A stretch of 5,269 nt of DNA from an uncultured Collinsella sp. (GTDB lineage Bacteria > Actinomycetota > Coriobacteriia > Coriobacteriales > Coriobacteriaceae): assembly GCA_900556205.1 (NCBI GenBank), contig USNX01000102.1:1-5269 (forward strand), written 5' to 3'. This document shows positions 1-5,269 of this stretch, piece by piece. The notes beneath the pieces were generated by a model. It ran no database searches. It worked only from the letters and a program-made list of their open reading frames with translations, and was not told the DNA's origin. The position numbers and the translations under genes were made by a program. The stretch's first letter is position 1. Each line of letters begins with the position of its first letter.

Positions 1-467
1 GGCCCAACGTTAAGAAGACCGACTACGGCCAGCAGGAGGCCATTGCCGCTATGGGTGGCGAGATGCGTGCCTGGGGCGTGGATACGCTCGAGGTGCTACT
101 GGACAAGAAGGGTGCGGCCGCGGGTCTGCGCGTGGTCGATCTGGACTGGTCGGCCGGCAAGCCCGAGCGCATCGCGGGCTCCGAGCACGAGGTGCCGGCA
201 CAGCTGGTGCTCATCGCCTGCGGCTTTACGGGTCCCGAGCATGGCGTGTTCGATGCGGTGAGCGTGCCTGTTGCCACCGTTGGTCGTCCGCTGCCGGTGA
301 TGGCTGCCGAGGGGTCGCACCTTGCGGCCCGTGTCGACGGTGCCGCCGCGGATGCTGCGCCGGTGTACGTGGCCGGCGACGCCCGCAACGGCAGCTCACT
401 CGTGGTGAGTGCCATGGCCGATGCCCTGGCCTGCGTCGCCGAAGTCGCCGACGCGCTGGCGCTGTAA
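1..467 (+). CDS. gltD: Glutamate synthase small-subunit-type oxidoreductase, C-terminal part (5' end outside window)
   Basis: The last ~154 codons are present, read in the frame starting at base 3 and ending in TAA at 465-467. In the GltD family this subunit carries FAD and NAD(P)H sites and passes electrons from NADPH to the large subunit, which makes glutamate from glutamine and 2-oxoglutarate in the cytoplasm. Visible hallmarks are KKTDYGQQEAIA near the start (the family has a DYxxEEAIA-like stretch), LVLIACGFTGPE (family: LVLLAMGFLGPE) and VYVAGDARNGSSLVVSAMADA (family: FAAGDxRRGQSLVVWAIxEG). The AGD at 372-380 is the C-terminal FAD-contact motif. The variable stretch between GFTGPE and AGD has the usual length. 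The gene ends 11 bases before a strong terminator, so it is probably the last gene of its transcript. Related glutamate-synthase-like oxidoreductases share this C-terminus, so the exact partner subunit cannot be checked here. Confidence 0.87.
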   Translation, partial: PNVKKTDYGQQEAIAAMGGEMRAWGVDTLEVLLDKKGAAAGLRVVDLDWSAGKPERIAGSEHEVPAQLVLIACGFTGPEHGVFDAVSVPVATVGRPLPVMAAEGSHLAARVDGAAADAAPVYVAGDARNGSSLVVSAMADALACVAEVADALAL

Positions 468-478
468 GGTAGTCATTC

Positions 479-520
479 AAGAACGTCCCCAACGACTAGT
501 CATTGGGGACGTTCTTTTTT
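479..520 (+). terminator. Rho-independent terminator after gltD
   Basis: A perfect 14-bp stem (479-492 with 503-516, core GAACGTCCCC / GGGGACGTTC) encloses a 10-nt loop (CGACTAGTCA) and runs into T515-T520. It lies 11 bases after the gltD stop codon. The upstream arm begins with only two A, so activity on the opposite strand should be weaker. Confidence 0.9.
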
Positions 521-543
521 GACTAGTCGTCGGGGACACTCTT
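494..543 (+). repeat. Imperfect direct duplication of the terminator's loop and right arm
   Basis: Bases 494-516 and 521-543 align without gaps at 19 of 23 positions, offset by 27 bases. Both copies begin with the 8-bp palindrome GACTAGTC and continue into a GGGGAC core and CTT. The second copy lacks its own left arm and T-run. As a result, 520-529 (TGACTAGTCG) is the exact reverse complement of the terminator loop at 493-502. The second copy is either a remnant of a neighbouring palindromic repeat or a competing arm for the terminator stem. Confidence 0.7.
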
Positions 544-674
544 GACGTCTGACTGCTCATTTGCTGACGTGTGAGCTCGCGGCGCTTTGCTGTTTTCGTG
601 ATGGCTGCGGCCGGCCGGATCAAAATCTCTGTATATTTGTCTATGTCTACCTGCGACGTTGTTCCAGCGCGCAT

Positions 675-720
675 ATTCGGTCAAGCATTTCGTCAAGTAT
701 TTGGTCAGCATTTGGTTTGC
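675..720. repeat. Four degenerate 11-12 bp tandem repeats upstream of the 235-aa gene
   Basis: The copies are ATTCGGTCAAGC (675-686), ATTTCGTCAAGT (687-698), ATTTGGTCAGC (699-709) and ATTTGGTTTGC (710-720). The shared core is ATTTsGTCA. They lie 90-135 bases upstream of the start codon at 810, about one helical turn apart, a spacing expected of adjacent protein-binding sites on one face of DNA. A regulatory role is inference. The rest of the 468-809 gap shows no convincing gene. The only promoter-like element nearer the gene is TATGAT at 758-763, and it has no good -35 box. Confidence 0.5.
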
Positions 721-763
721 AGTCGAGGCCCCGTTTCGTTCGCGCTGACCGTGAGCATATGAT

Positions 764-804
764 CTCCTCGTAAGCTCAAATCGAGGCCCATCGATTTGAG
801 GAGG
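764..804 (+). promoter_or_regulatory. Ribosome-binding site with overlapping inverted repeat, before the 810 gene
   Basis: The Shine-Dalgarno sequence GAGGAGG (798-804) sits five bases before the ATG at 810 and fixes that start. A perfect 10-bp inverted repeat, CTCAAATCGA (775-784) and TCGATTTGAG (791-800) with a 6-nt loop, takes in the first three bases of it. Just upstream, CTCCTC (764-769) is fully complementary to GAGGAG (798-803), so a second pairing excluding the first could cover the site completely. The pairings are read directly. Whether they control translation is inference and depends on whether the transcript includes 764-769. Confidence 0.55.
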
Positions 805-809
805 ACGCC

Positions 810-1517
810 ATGACTGACCAGGCTTGCAATCGAGCGCGTTTGGCCGAAGCCGTCGGCGACGATATTGCCGACATGGCTCATTTTTGGATGTTGCGGAAGT
901 TCCAGTTTTTGGAGCCGGCGCGCGAGCAGTTCGAAATTATTGTCGACCCGTGGCTCAGCTATTGCGAGGAGCCTTCGCAAAGCGAAATCATGGCCTACAA
1001 CATGGCGTTTACCGATTGGCTGCTCTTTGAGCGCCCCTGTTACCACGGCAAGACGCTGTTGGAGCTGTATGTTGACGAGCCGCCGGCGTCAATTTCTCCT
1101 GCTTCGCTCGGGCGACTTAAGCAGGTGTGTGACATGCAGTATTTCTCGCGTTTTGGCATTTTGGACAAGGATCCCGCGACTGGTATGGTCGTGCTGAAGG
1201 ACACGCGCACCGACCGTCGGTTTGATGTTTACGACCCGCATATCGTGCAAAAAGAGCACTGGAACGACGGTGCCATTGCGGTGCGACTCGCGTGCGTCGA
1301 CGATGTCTGGCTGACGGCGGGGCAGCTCTACCTCTACGACATTGCGCGCCTGAGCGATACGGCGGTCGACGGGCCTGGCGCCGTCCATCCGGAAGACCTG
1401 GAAGATGGCTTCGACACCTCGTGCATCAGCTTTTTTCTGAGGCTGGTCCGCGACATCATGGGTGCCCAGGGACGGTACGTGAAGTCGCTCAACATCTACG
1501 AACAGGAATGGGAGTAG
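810..1517 (+). CDS. Uncharacterised acidic soluble protein, 235 aa
   Basis: I do not recognise this gene securely. The start ATG has a near-perfect ribosome-binding site five bases upstream, and the stop is TAG. There is no signal peptide, no membrane segment and no cysteine-pair zinc motif. The N-terminal ~60 residues look helical (LAEAVGDDIADMAHFWMLRKFQFLEPAREQ). Then comes FTDWLLFERP (67-76) followed by GKTLLELYVDEPP (80-92), a segment with serial hydrophobics (100-118), and a probable beta-rich part with MVVLKDTRTDRRFDVYD (126-142) and AIAVRLACVDDVWLTAGQLYLYD (155-177). The order "F-x-WLLF, G-K-T-L-L-E, S-x-F-x-I, V-L-K-D-T" reminds me of the domain next to SEC-C zinc motifs in some uncharacterised bacterial proteins, but no SEC-C motif is present and this is a weak impression. 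It stands alone, with non-coding DNA on both sides. Palindromic array A begins 36 bases after its stop. A plain hypothetical is the safe label. Confidence 0.82.
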   Translation: MTDQACNRARLAEAVGDDIADMAHFWMLRKFQFLEPAREQFEIIVDPWLSYCEEPSQSEIMAYNMAFTDWLLFERPCYHGKTLLELYVDEPPASISPASLGRLKQVCDMQYFSRFGILDKDPATGMVVLKDTRTDRRFDVYDPHIVQKEHWNDGAIAVRLACVDDVWLTAGQLYLYDIARLSDTAVDGPGAVHPEDLEDGFDTSCISFFLRLVRDIMGAQGRYVKSLNIYEQEWE

Positions 1518-1553
1518 GGGATGGGCAGTCGCAGCGCCGCCGTCTGTCAATTT

Positions 1554-1932
1554 GTCTCGGTCTGTAACGTCTAGGGACAAAAAACCGGTCTAACTGTTAC
1601 AGATCGAGACGAATGCTTGGGCGCCGCTGATTTGTCTAAATCTGTAACGTTTGGGGGCCTGGAGAACGTCTAACTGTTACAGATCGAGATGTTTGGAACC
1701 TGGCAGGGGGAATGTCTCAATCTGTAACATCTACAGGCCAAAACTCGACCTAACTGTTACAGATTGAGACAAAGGTTGGACACGGTGCTGAAAGATCTTG
1801 ATCTGTAACATCTAGCGGCCAAAAATCGGTCTTTCTGTTACAGATCGAGACAAAGAGGTGCAATGCTGCGCGAACGTCTCGATTTGTAACGTTTAGCGGA
1901 TGCCTGTGCTCGTAACTGTTACAGGTCGAGAC
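1554..1932 (+). repeat. Palindromic repeat array A: five 57-bp units, period 80-81 bp
   Basis: The units are 1554-1610, 1634-1690, 1714-1770, 1795-1851 and 1876-1932. Each has a 15-base left arm (consensus GTCTCRATCTGTAAC), a 27-base loop and a complementary right arm (GTTACAGATYGAGAC). The third unit is a perfect 15-bp palindrome; the others have one to three mismatches or G-T pairs. Spacers of 23-24 bases separate them and resemble one another (for example AAAGGTTGG at 1771). Loops fall into two styles: one like ATCTAGCGGCCAAAA (units 1, 3, 4) and a divergent one (units 2, 5). No T-run follows the hairpins, so they are not ordinary terminators. The array fills the 1518-1958 gap; I see no other gene there. 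A mobile intergenic repeat family, a DNA-binding platform, or structured RNA are all possible. Confidence 0.93.
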
Positions 1933-1958
1933 GTTTGTCGGCGGCGGCAACAGCGGCG

Positions 1959-3029
1959 ATGGCCCATTTCTCCGATGTGGTGGTGATAGAAGTGTCTAAT
2001 GCCGTTTTTAAACACAAGCACGTAACACGTAACACCTTGGCGCGGAATAGGATGCTTGCCAGGCTCACGGAGGCGGCTGAACAAGGCGTGCTGCTTGTGA
2101 CGCACGACAATGCCGAGCTCATGTGGCTGCGGCGCCATGTGGGTACAGACGATATTGCGGAGCCCGAATCTCACCTATTCTGTTTTCAGCATGAATGGGA
2201 TGCATTGACGCCGCCGGAGCGGGCGCGGTGGACCATCAAGGGGCTTGCCGAGTTTCACCCCGATTGGGCGTTTTGGGGGTATGACGCAGCGCTGATATGG
2301 GGTCTGGAGGTGCCGAATGATCTGCTCGGGCCGCGTTACTTGGTCAAAACGGGATGTTCGGTGGCATTGAGTATGGGGTGTAGGCTGCTGCGTCCGCAAA
2401 CGGCGGGTGCGCTTGAACAAGTCGATGGCGTGCGGGTGACGCCGTTTTGGCGCACGGTGGAGGATTGTCTGCTGCGTGCGCCGTTTTCGTATGGTCTGGC
2501 GATCGCCGATTCTGCATTGCGGGCGAAGGGCATGTCGCGCGACGACCTCTGCGAACGGCTCCGGGCCGATTGCGAGGGCAGGCGAGGGTATCGCAGAGCT
2601 CAGGTGATTGCGTCGCATGCGGACAGTCTGTCCGAAAACGGTGGTGAGTCTCGGTTCCGAGCGTTCTTTATTGCATCCGGTTTTCCGGTGCCAGAGTTAC
2701 AGGTGGAGTTTCGCGATCCGCTCGATTCGAGTCAGGTGTTTCGCGTTGATTATTTCTGGAGGCTCGAGGACGGGACATGTGTCATCGGCGAGCTCGACGG
2801 AAAGGGGAAGTATACCTTGCAGAACGACGAGGGTCGGGAGTGGGTCGACCCGTTCGTGGCAGAACGTCAGCGGGAGTCCCATCTGACAATGCTCGGACAC
2901 AAGGTGCTTCGGTTCACGTTTGATGAACTCAAGAACCCGGGGAAGCTGGTCGAGAAAATGAGGCTGGCGGGTATTTCGCAGCGGGCCGATTTGGCTGAGG
3001 GATGGAAGCGTCAGTGGTATGGGCGCTGA
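1959..3029 (+). CDS. AbiEi-antitoxin-like / DUF559 (Vsr-like, PD-(D/E)XK-type) fusion protein, ~356 aa
   Basis: The frame is open from 1935. I chose ATG 1959; a TTG at 1935 would add eight residues and start two bases after array A. Neither has a good ribosome-binding site, and ATG 2052 is also possible. Counting from 1935, the N-terminal part (about 36-80) looks like a small winged-helix region (RMLARLTEAAEQGVLLVT). FWGYDAALIWGLEVP (113-127) and FWRTVEDCLLR (171-181) match the middle of actinobacterial proteins with an AbiEi-like N-terminus and a DUF559 C-terminus. The C-terminal fold shows E238 (ESRFR), D272 (RVDYFW), E286 and D288 (GELDGKGKY) and ERQRESHLTMLGHKVLRFTF (310-329). The usual DUF559 pattern is VD...EYDG...R...L...GW.V.R. 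These acidic residues suggest a metal-dependent nuclease-type site, though no activity is proven for this family. No partner toxin gene is adjacent. The gene is flanked on both sides by the palindromic arrays, so it may be linked to them. Confidence 0.8.
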   Translation: MAHFSDVVVIEVSNAVFKHKHVTRNTLARNRMLARLTEAAEQGVLLVTHDNAELMWLRRHVGTDDIAEPESHLFCFQHEWDALTPPERARWTIKGLAEFHPDWAFWGYDAALIWGLEVPNDLLGPRYLVKTGCSVALSMGCRLLRPQTAGALEQVDGVRVTPFWRTVEDCLLRAPFSYGLAIADSALRAKGMSRDDLCERLRADCEGRRGYRRAQVIASHADSLSENGGESRFRAFFIASGFPVPELQVEFRDPLDSSQVFRVDYFWRLEDGTCVIGELDGKGKYTLQNDEGREWVDPFVAERQRESHLTMLGHKVLRFTFDELKNPGKLVEKMRLAGISQRADLAEGWKRQWYGR

Positions 3030-3037
3030 AGCGGACC

Positions 3038-3415
3038 GTCTCAATTTGTAACAATAAGGGGCCGTTTGGCCTCGTAACTGTTACAGATCAAGACAAAAGG
3101 TTGGCTGCCGCTAAAAGATCTCAATCTGTAACATCTAGAGGCCGAAAACCTGTCTACCTGTTACAGATTTAGACGTTTGACGATGGGGCTGGGGAATGTC
3201 TCGATCTGTAACAACAAAGGACTGTTTTACCTTCTAACTGTTACAGATCGAGACGGAAGGTTGGCGGCTGACGAAAAATCTCAATCTGTAACATCTGGCG
3301 GCTGAAAACTGGTCTACCTGTTACAGATTGAGATAAAGGCTGGGCGTGTGACTGAAAATCTCAATCTGTAACATATGGGGGGGTGTTTGGGGCCGTATCT
3401 GTTACAGATTGAGAT
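3038..3415 (+). repeat. Palindromic repeat array B: five 57-58 bp units, period exactly 80 bp
   Basis: The units are 3038-3094, 3118-3174, 3198-3254, 3278-3334 and 3358-3415, with left arms starting exactly 80 bases apart. Arms, loop length and spacers (23 bases each) match array A, and the loop asymmetry shows the same orientation. The last three units are perfect 15-bp palindromes, but with different sequences: GTCTCGATC..., then ATCTCAATC... twice, each with the matching change in the right arm. Loop styles alternate along the array: units 2 and 4 are like ATCTAGAGGCCGAAAACC, while units 1, 3 and 5 diverge. The first unit begins eight bases after the stop codon of the nuclease-like gene. 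The following stretch, 3416-3497, shows only a pyrimidine-rich run (about 3469-3483) and no gene. Confidence 0.93.
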
Positions 3416-3497
3416 GTTTCGTCAGCACGGCCAGAGCAACGCCGCGCTGTCTCCGTTTGTCCCTACATCTCTCTCTTCCCTCCGTTAACCGATATGT

Positions 3498-3528
3498 TTG
3501 ACTTTAGTTCGCTGCATTAGATGATAAT
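3498..3528 (+). promoter_or_regulatory. Candidate sigma-70-type promoter of the amidohydrolase gene
   Basis: TTGACT (3498-3503) matches the -35 consensus at five of six bases, and GATAAT (3523-3528) matches the -10 consensus at five of six. The 19-base spacer is longer than the usual 17. Transcription would begin near 3535, giving a leader of about 33 bases to the ATG at 3568. It lies just past array B, so the gene would be expressed independently of the upstream region. Confidence 0.5.
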
Positions 3529-3552
3529 GGACAAATGTTCAAGTTAATTGTG

Positions 3553-3561
3553 AGGGAGGAG
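3553..3561 (+). promoter_or_regulatory. Ribosome-binding site that sets the amidohydrolase start at 3568
   Basis: AGGGAGGAG contains a full GGAGG (3555-3559) eight bases before ATG 3568. The in-frame ATG at 3535 has no such site and would coincide with the predicted transcription start. The 11 extra residues it would add (MFKLIVREELD) encode the ribosome-binding site itself, so they are not part of the protein. Confidence 0.85.
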
Positions 3562-3567
3562 CTCGAT

Positions 3568-4938
3568 ATGGCGTCTGCCGATCGTTCCACGTTGTTTATC
3601 AATGCGACCGTCTTGGATGGTTCGGAACATATGGAGCCGCAGCCCGACATGGCCGTGGCCGTTGAGCGCGGTCTCATCACGTGGATGGGGCCGAGTGCCG
3701 TGGCGCAGGCGCCTGCAGGTGCCGAGGTCATCGACCTGGCAGGGGCGCATCTCATGCCAGGCCTCATCAATATGCATGTGCATCTATGCGGCTCGGGCAA
3801 GCCGGTTTCGGCGGGCGATGCGGGCGCGCTGATGAAGAAGCTCGATAATCCCGTGGGGCGCGCCATCGTGCGCCACATTCTTAAGGGCAGCGCCCAACAA
3901 CAGCTGGCAAGTGGCGTGACCACGGTGCGCGGCGCGGGCGACCCGCTGTTTGCCGATCTTGCCGTGCGCGATGCTATCGATGCCGGCAGGTATCAAGGTC
4001 CTCGCCTGGTGGCGCCGGGAACGGGCGTCACGGTGCCGGGCGGCCATGGTGCAGGCTTGTTCGCCCAGGTGGCCAACAGTCCCGCCGAGGCAGCCGAACA
4101 GGTGCGCGACCTGTATGCGCGCGGTGCCGACGTCATTAAGCTGTTCGTAACGGGCGGCGTGTTCGACGCGACCGAGGTGGGCGAGCCGGGAGTGCTGCGT
4201 ATGCCCGTGGAGGTTGCCGCAGCGGCGTGCAAGGCGGCACACGATATGGGTCTTCCGGTTATGGCCCATGTCGAGAGTACCGAAGGTGTGAAGGCCGCGC
4301 TTGAGGCCGGCGTTGACACGATTGAGCACGGCGCTCCGTTGACGCCCGAGATCCTGGAACTGTACCGCGGCGCCGCGGGCACGCAGCTTGAGGGGCGTGC
4401 GCCCAGCGTGACCTGCACCATCAGCCCGGCGCTGCCGTTTGTATTGCTCGACCCGGAAAAGACTCATTCGACTGACACGCAAAAGAAGAACGGCGACATC
4501 GTGTGCTCGGGCATTATCGAGAGCGCTCGTGCGGCGCTGGAAGCCGGTATCAAGGTAGGCCTGGGCACGGATTCGAGCTGTCCGTTCGTGACCCAGTACG
4601 ACATGTGGCGCGAGGTGGCCTATTTTGCCAAGTACGTGGGTGTGAGCAACGCCTTCGCGCTGCATACGGCCACGCAGGTCAATGCCGAGCTGCTGGGGCT
4701 GGGCGGCGAGACCGGCACAATCGAGTGCGGTAAGGCCGCTGATATCCTGGTGACGCGCGAGAACCCGCTCGATGATCTGTGCGCTCTGCGTGAGCCGATG
4801 CACGTGATGTGTCGCGGTGATCTGGTGCGCAAGCTCAAGGTGAAGCGTATCCCCGAGGTTGATAACGAGCTCGACACGATTATGGACATGCCTGCCGAGG
4901 CGTTGGCCGAGGAGCTTGCCCGCGACGGCGTGGCGTAG
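3568..4938 (+). CDS. Metal-dependent amidohydrolase (imidazolonepropionase/prolidase-like group), 456 aa
   Basis: A cytoplasmic hydrolase of the amidohydrolase superfamily; no signal peptide is visible. Members of this subgroup hydrolyse amide bonds in small cyclic or dipeptide-like substrates, and the exact substrate cannot be read from sequence. The N-terminal beta part (FINATVLDGS...ITWMGP) is followed by the TIM-barrel metal site. This shows H70 and H72 in GLINMHVHL, K191 in ADVIKLFVTGGVFD (the position of the carboxylated lysine bridging two metals), H234 in VMAHVES, H254 in TIEHGAP and D335 in GLGTDSSCP. All six expected metal ligands are present, so the enzyme should be active. GGHG (158-161) and GVTTVRGAGD are also typical of the Xaa-Pro dipeptidase/Sgx9260-type relatives. 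The C-terminus returns to the small beta domain (GKAADILVTRENPLDDL...VMCRGDLVRK). The gene appears to be a single-gene transcript with its own promoter and a bidirectional terminator 33 bases after the stop. Confidence 0.92.
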   Translation: MASADRSTLFINATVLDGSEHMEPQPDMAVAVERGLITWMGPSAVAQAPAGAEVIDLAGAHLMPGLINMHVHLCGSGKPVSAGDAGALMKKLDNPVGRAIVRHILKGSAQQQLASGVTTVRGAGDPLFADLAVRDAIDAGRYQGPRLVAPGTGVTVPGGHGAGLFAQVANSPAEAAEQVRDLYARGADVIKLFVTGGVFDATEVGEPGVLRMPVEVAAAACKAAHDMGLPVMAHVESTEGVKAALEAGVDTIEHGAPLTPEILELYRGAAGTQLEGRAPSVTCTISPALPFVLLDPEKTHSTDTQKKNGDIVCSGIIESARAALEAGIKVGLGTDSSCPFVTQYDMWREVAYFAKYVGVSNAFALHTATQVNAELLGLGGETGTIECGKAADILVTRENPLDDLCALREPMHVMCRGDLVRKLKVKRIPEVDNELDTIMDMPAEALAEELARDGVA

Positions 4939-4971
4939 GTGTGACAAAGGGGCGGCTCCGTTGCCGCATGC

Positions 4972-5010
4972 AAAAGCCGAGGTCTCAGCGCGAGGCCTCG
5001 GCTTTTATTT
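4972..5010. terminator. Bidirectional terminator between convergent genes
   Basis: AAAAGCCGAGG (4972-4982) pairs perfectly with CCTCGGCTTTT (4996-5006). Four further pairs inward (one G-T) leave a 5-base loop (4987-4991). The T-run at 5003-5010, broken by one A, serves the amidohydrolase on the + strand. The A-run at 4972-4975 gives a T-run on the - strand for the zinc-ribbon gene ending at 5029. Confidence 0.9.
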
Positions 5011-5028
5011 TGTCCTATGGTGTTGCGG

Positions 5029-5269
5029 CTAGGAGCGCGTCTCCATCTTGGCGTGGCACTTGGGGCAGGTGACGCGGATCTTGCCCTTGCCCTTGGGAAC
5101 GGAGAGCATCTGGCCGCAGTTGGGGCACTTGAGGTATGCCGTAGTCTTGCGACCCTTCCACATCTTCTTGGCCGTGCGCTTGGCACGCTCAAAGTCTTCC
5201 TTACTGGTGCCGGCCGCGCGTGAGGTGCTGGCCGCTGCGGCCCCGCCGCCCAAGCTGGCGACGAACTTG
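5029..5269 (-). CDS. Zinc-ribbon protein, C-terminal part (5' end outside window)
   Basis: About 79 residues are seen, ending in TAG (complement of 5029-5031). The frame stays open to the right edge (…KFVASLGGG), so the start lies beyond the window. A low-complexity Gly/Ala/Ser linker leads to a strongly basic stretch (ERAKRTAKKMWKGRKT). A zinc ribbon follows, with two knuckles, CPNCGQ and CPKCHAK, separated by SVPKGKGKIRVT. The pattern "FKCPxC...RVPKGKGKIxITCPKC" is one I know from the tail of small, often membrane-anchored proteins of Firmicutes and Actinobacteria whose role is not established. The membrane part would be upstream and is not visible here. The gene converges on the amidohydrolase gene and shares its terminator. 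Confidence 0.82.
   Translation of the reverse strand, partial: KFVASLGGGAAAASTSRAAGTSKEDFERAKRTAKKMWKGRKTTAYLKCPNCGQMLSVPKGKGKIRVTCPKCHAKMETRS

Noticed and set aside
542..570. Promoter with TTGACG at 542-547
   Set aside because: No acceptable -10 box lies 16-19 bases downstream.
477..711. Small - strand frames (62 and 65 aa) in the gap after gltD
   Set aside because: They run through the terminator and tandem repeats. The LTKYLTKCLTE periodicity simply reflects the 12-bp repeat. There is no ribosome-binding site or recognisable domain.
1089..1580. 163-aa - strand frame
   Set aside because: It is antisense to the 235-aa gene, which has a strong ribosome-binding site and better composition. 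It ends inside array A with no known motif.
1554..1610. Terminator for the 235-aa gene
   Set aside because: The hairpin has a 27-base loop and no T-run, and it belongs to a repeat family. It may slow transcription but is not a standard terminator.
1750..1950. 66-aa - strand frame with repeated LFVSICN-like segments
   Set aside because: It is a translation of the palindromic units themselves, with no independent coding evidence.
1933..3037. Insertion sequence or classical transposon around the nuclease-like gene
   Set aside because: There is no transposase motif (DDE, HUH or serine recombinase), no target-site duplication that I can see, and the flanking palindromes continue as arrays instead of single terminal inverted repeats.
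1554..3415. CRISPR array
   Set aside because: The repeats are palindromic units with long loops, the 23-24 bp spacers resemble one another, and there are no cas genes. The regular period alone is not enough.
3784..4947. 387-aa open frame on the - strand
   Set aside because: It is antisense to the amidohydrolase, whose metal-site motifs are all in the + frame. The - strand protein is Arg/His-rich without recognisable motifs, as expected of a shadow in GC-rich coding DNA.

Overview
The window reads as chromosomal sequence from a moderately GC-rich Gram-positive anaerobe. My best guess is a gut Coriobacteriia such as Collinsella. That guess rests on protein style, base composition and familiar-looking intergenic palindromes, not on a database match. 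Four of the five genes lie on the + strand; the fifth runs in from the right edge on the - strand.

Layout. 1-467 is the C-terminal end of a glutamate synthase small-subunit-type flavoprotein (gltD), closed by a strong hairpin terminator (479-520). 468-809 is non-coding. It holds the terminator, an imperfect second copy of the terminator's right half, a four-copy 11-12 bp tandem repeat (675-720), and a 10-bp perfect inverted repeat touching the ribosome-binding site of the next gene. 810-1517 encodes an acidic, soluble 235-aa protein that I cannot name with confidence. 1554-1932 is array A, five 57-bp palindromic units. About 1959-3029 encodes a protein of about 356 aa that looks like an AbiEi-antitoxin-like N-terminal region fused to a DUF559/Vsr-like nuclease fold. 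3038-3415 is array B, five more units in the same orientation. 3568-4938 encodes a binuclear-metal amidohydrolase with its own candidate promoter. A bidirectional terminator (4972-5010) separates it from a convergent zinc-ribbon protein gene (5029 to the right edge).

The striking element is the centre, 1554-3415. Ten hairpin units with 15-bp arms and 27-28 nt loops repeat with an 80-81 bp period. The nuclease-like gene sits in the slot between unit 5 and unit 6, where a 23-24 bp spacer would otherwise be. Arm sequences differ between units, but several differ by matched changes on both sides, so palindromy itself appears to be maintained. The two units touching the gene share a loop end (CTCGTAACT) that the other eight lack. 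I infer a repeat family and embedded protein that may be functionally linked: the protein could bind, process, or be regulated by the palindromes. The sequence does not prove this. The flanking genes (nitrogen assimilation, amidohydrolase, zinc ribbon) look like ordinary housekeeping genes with no evident connection to it.
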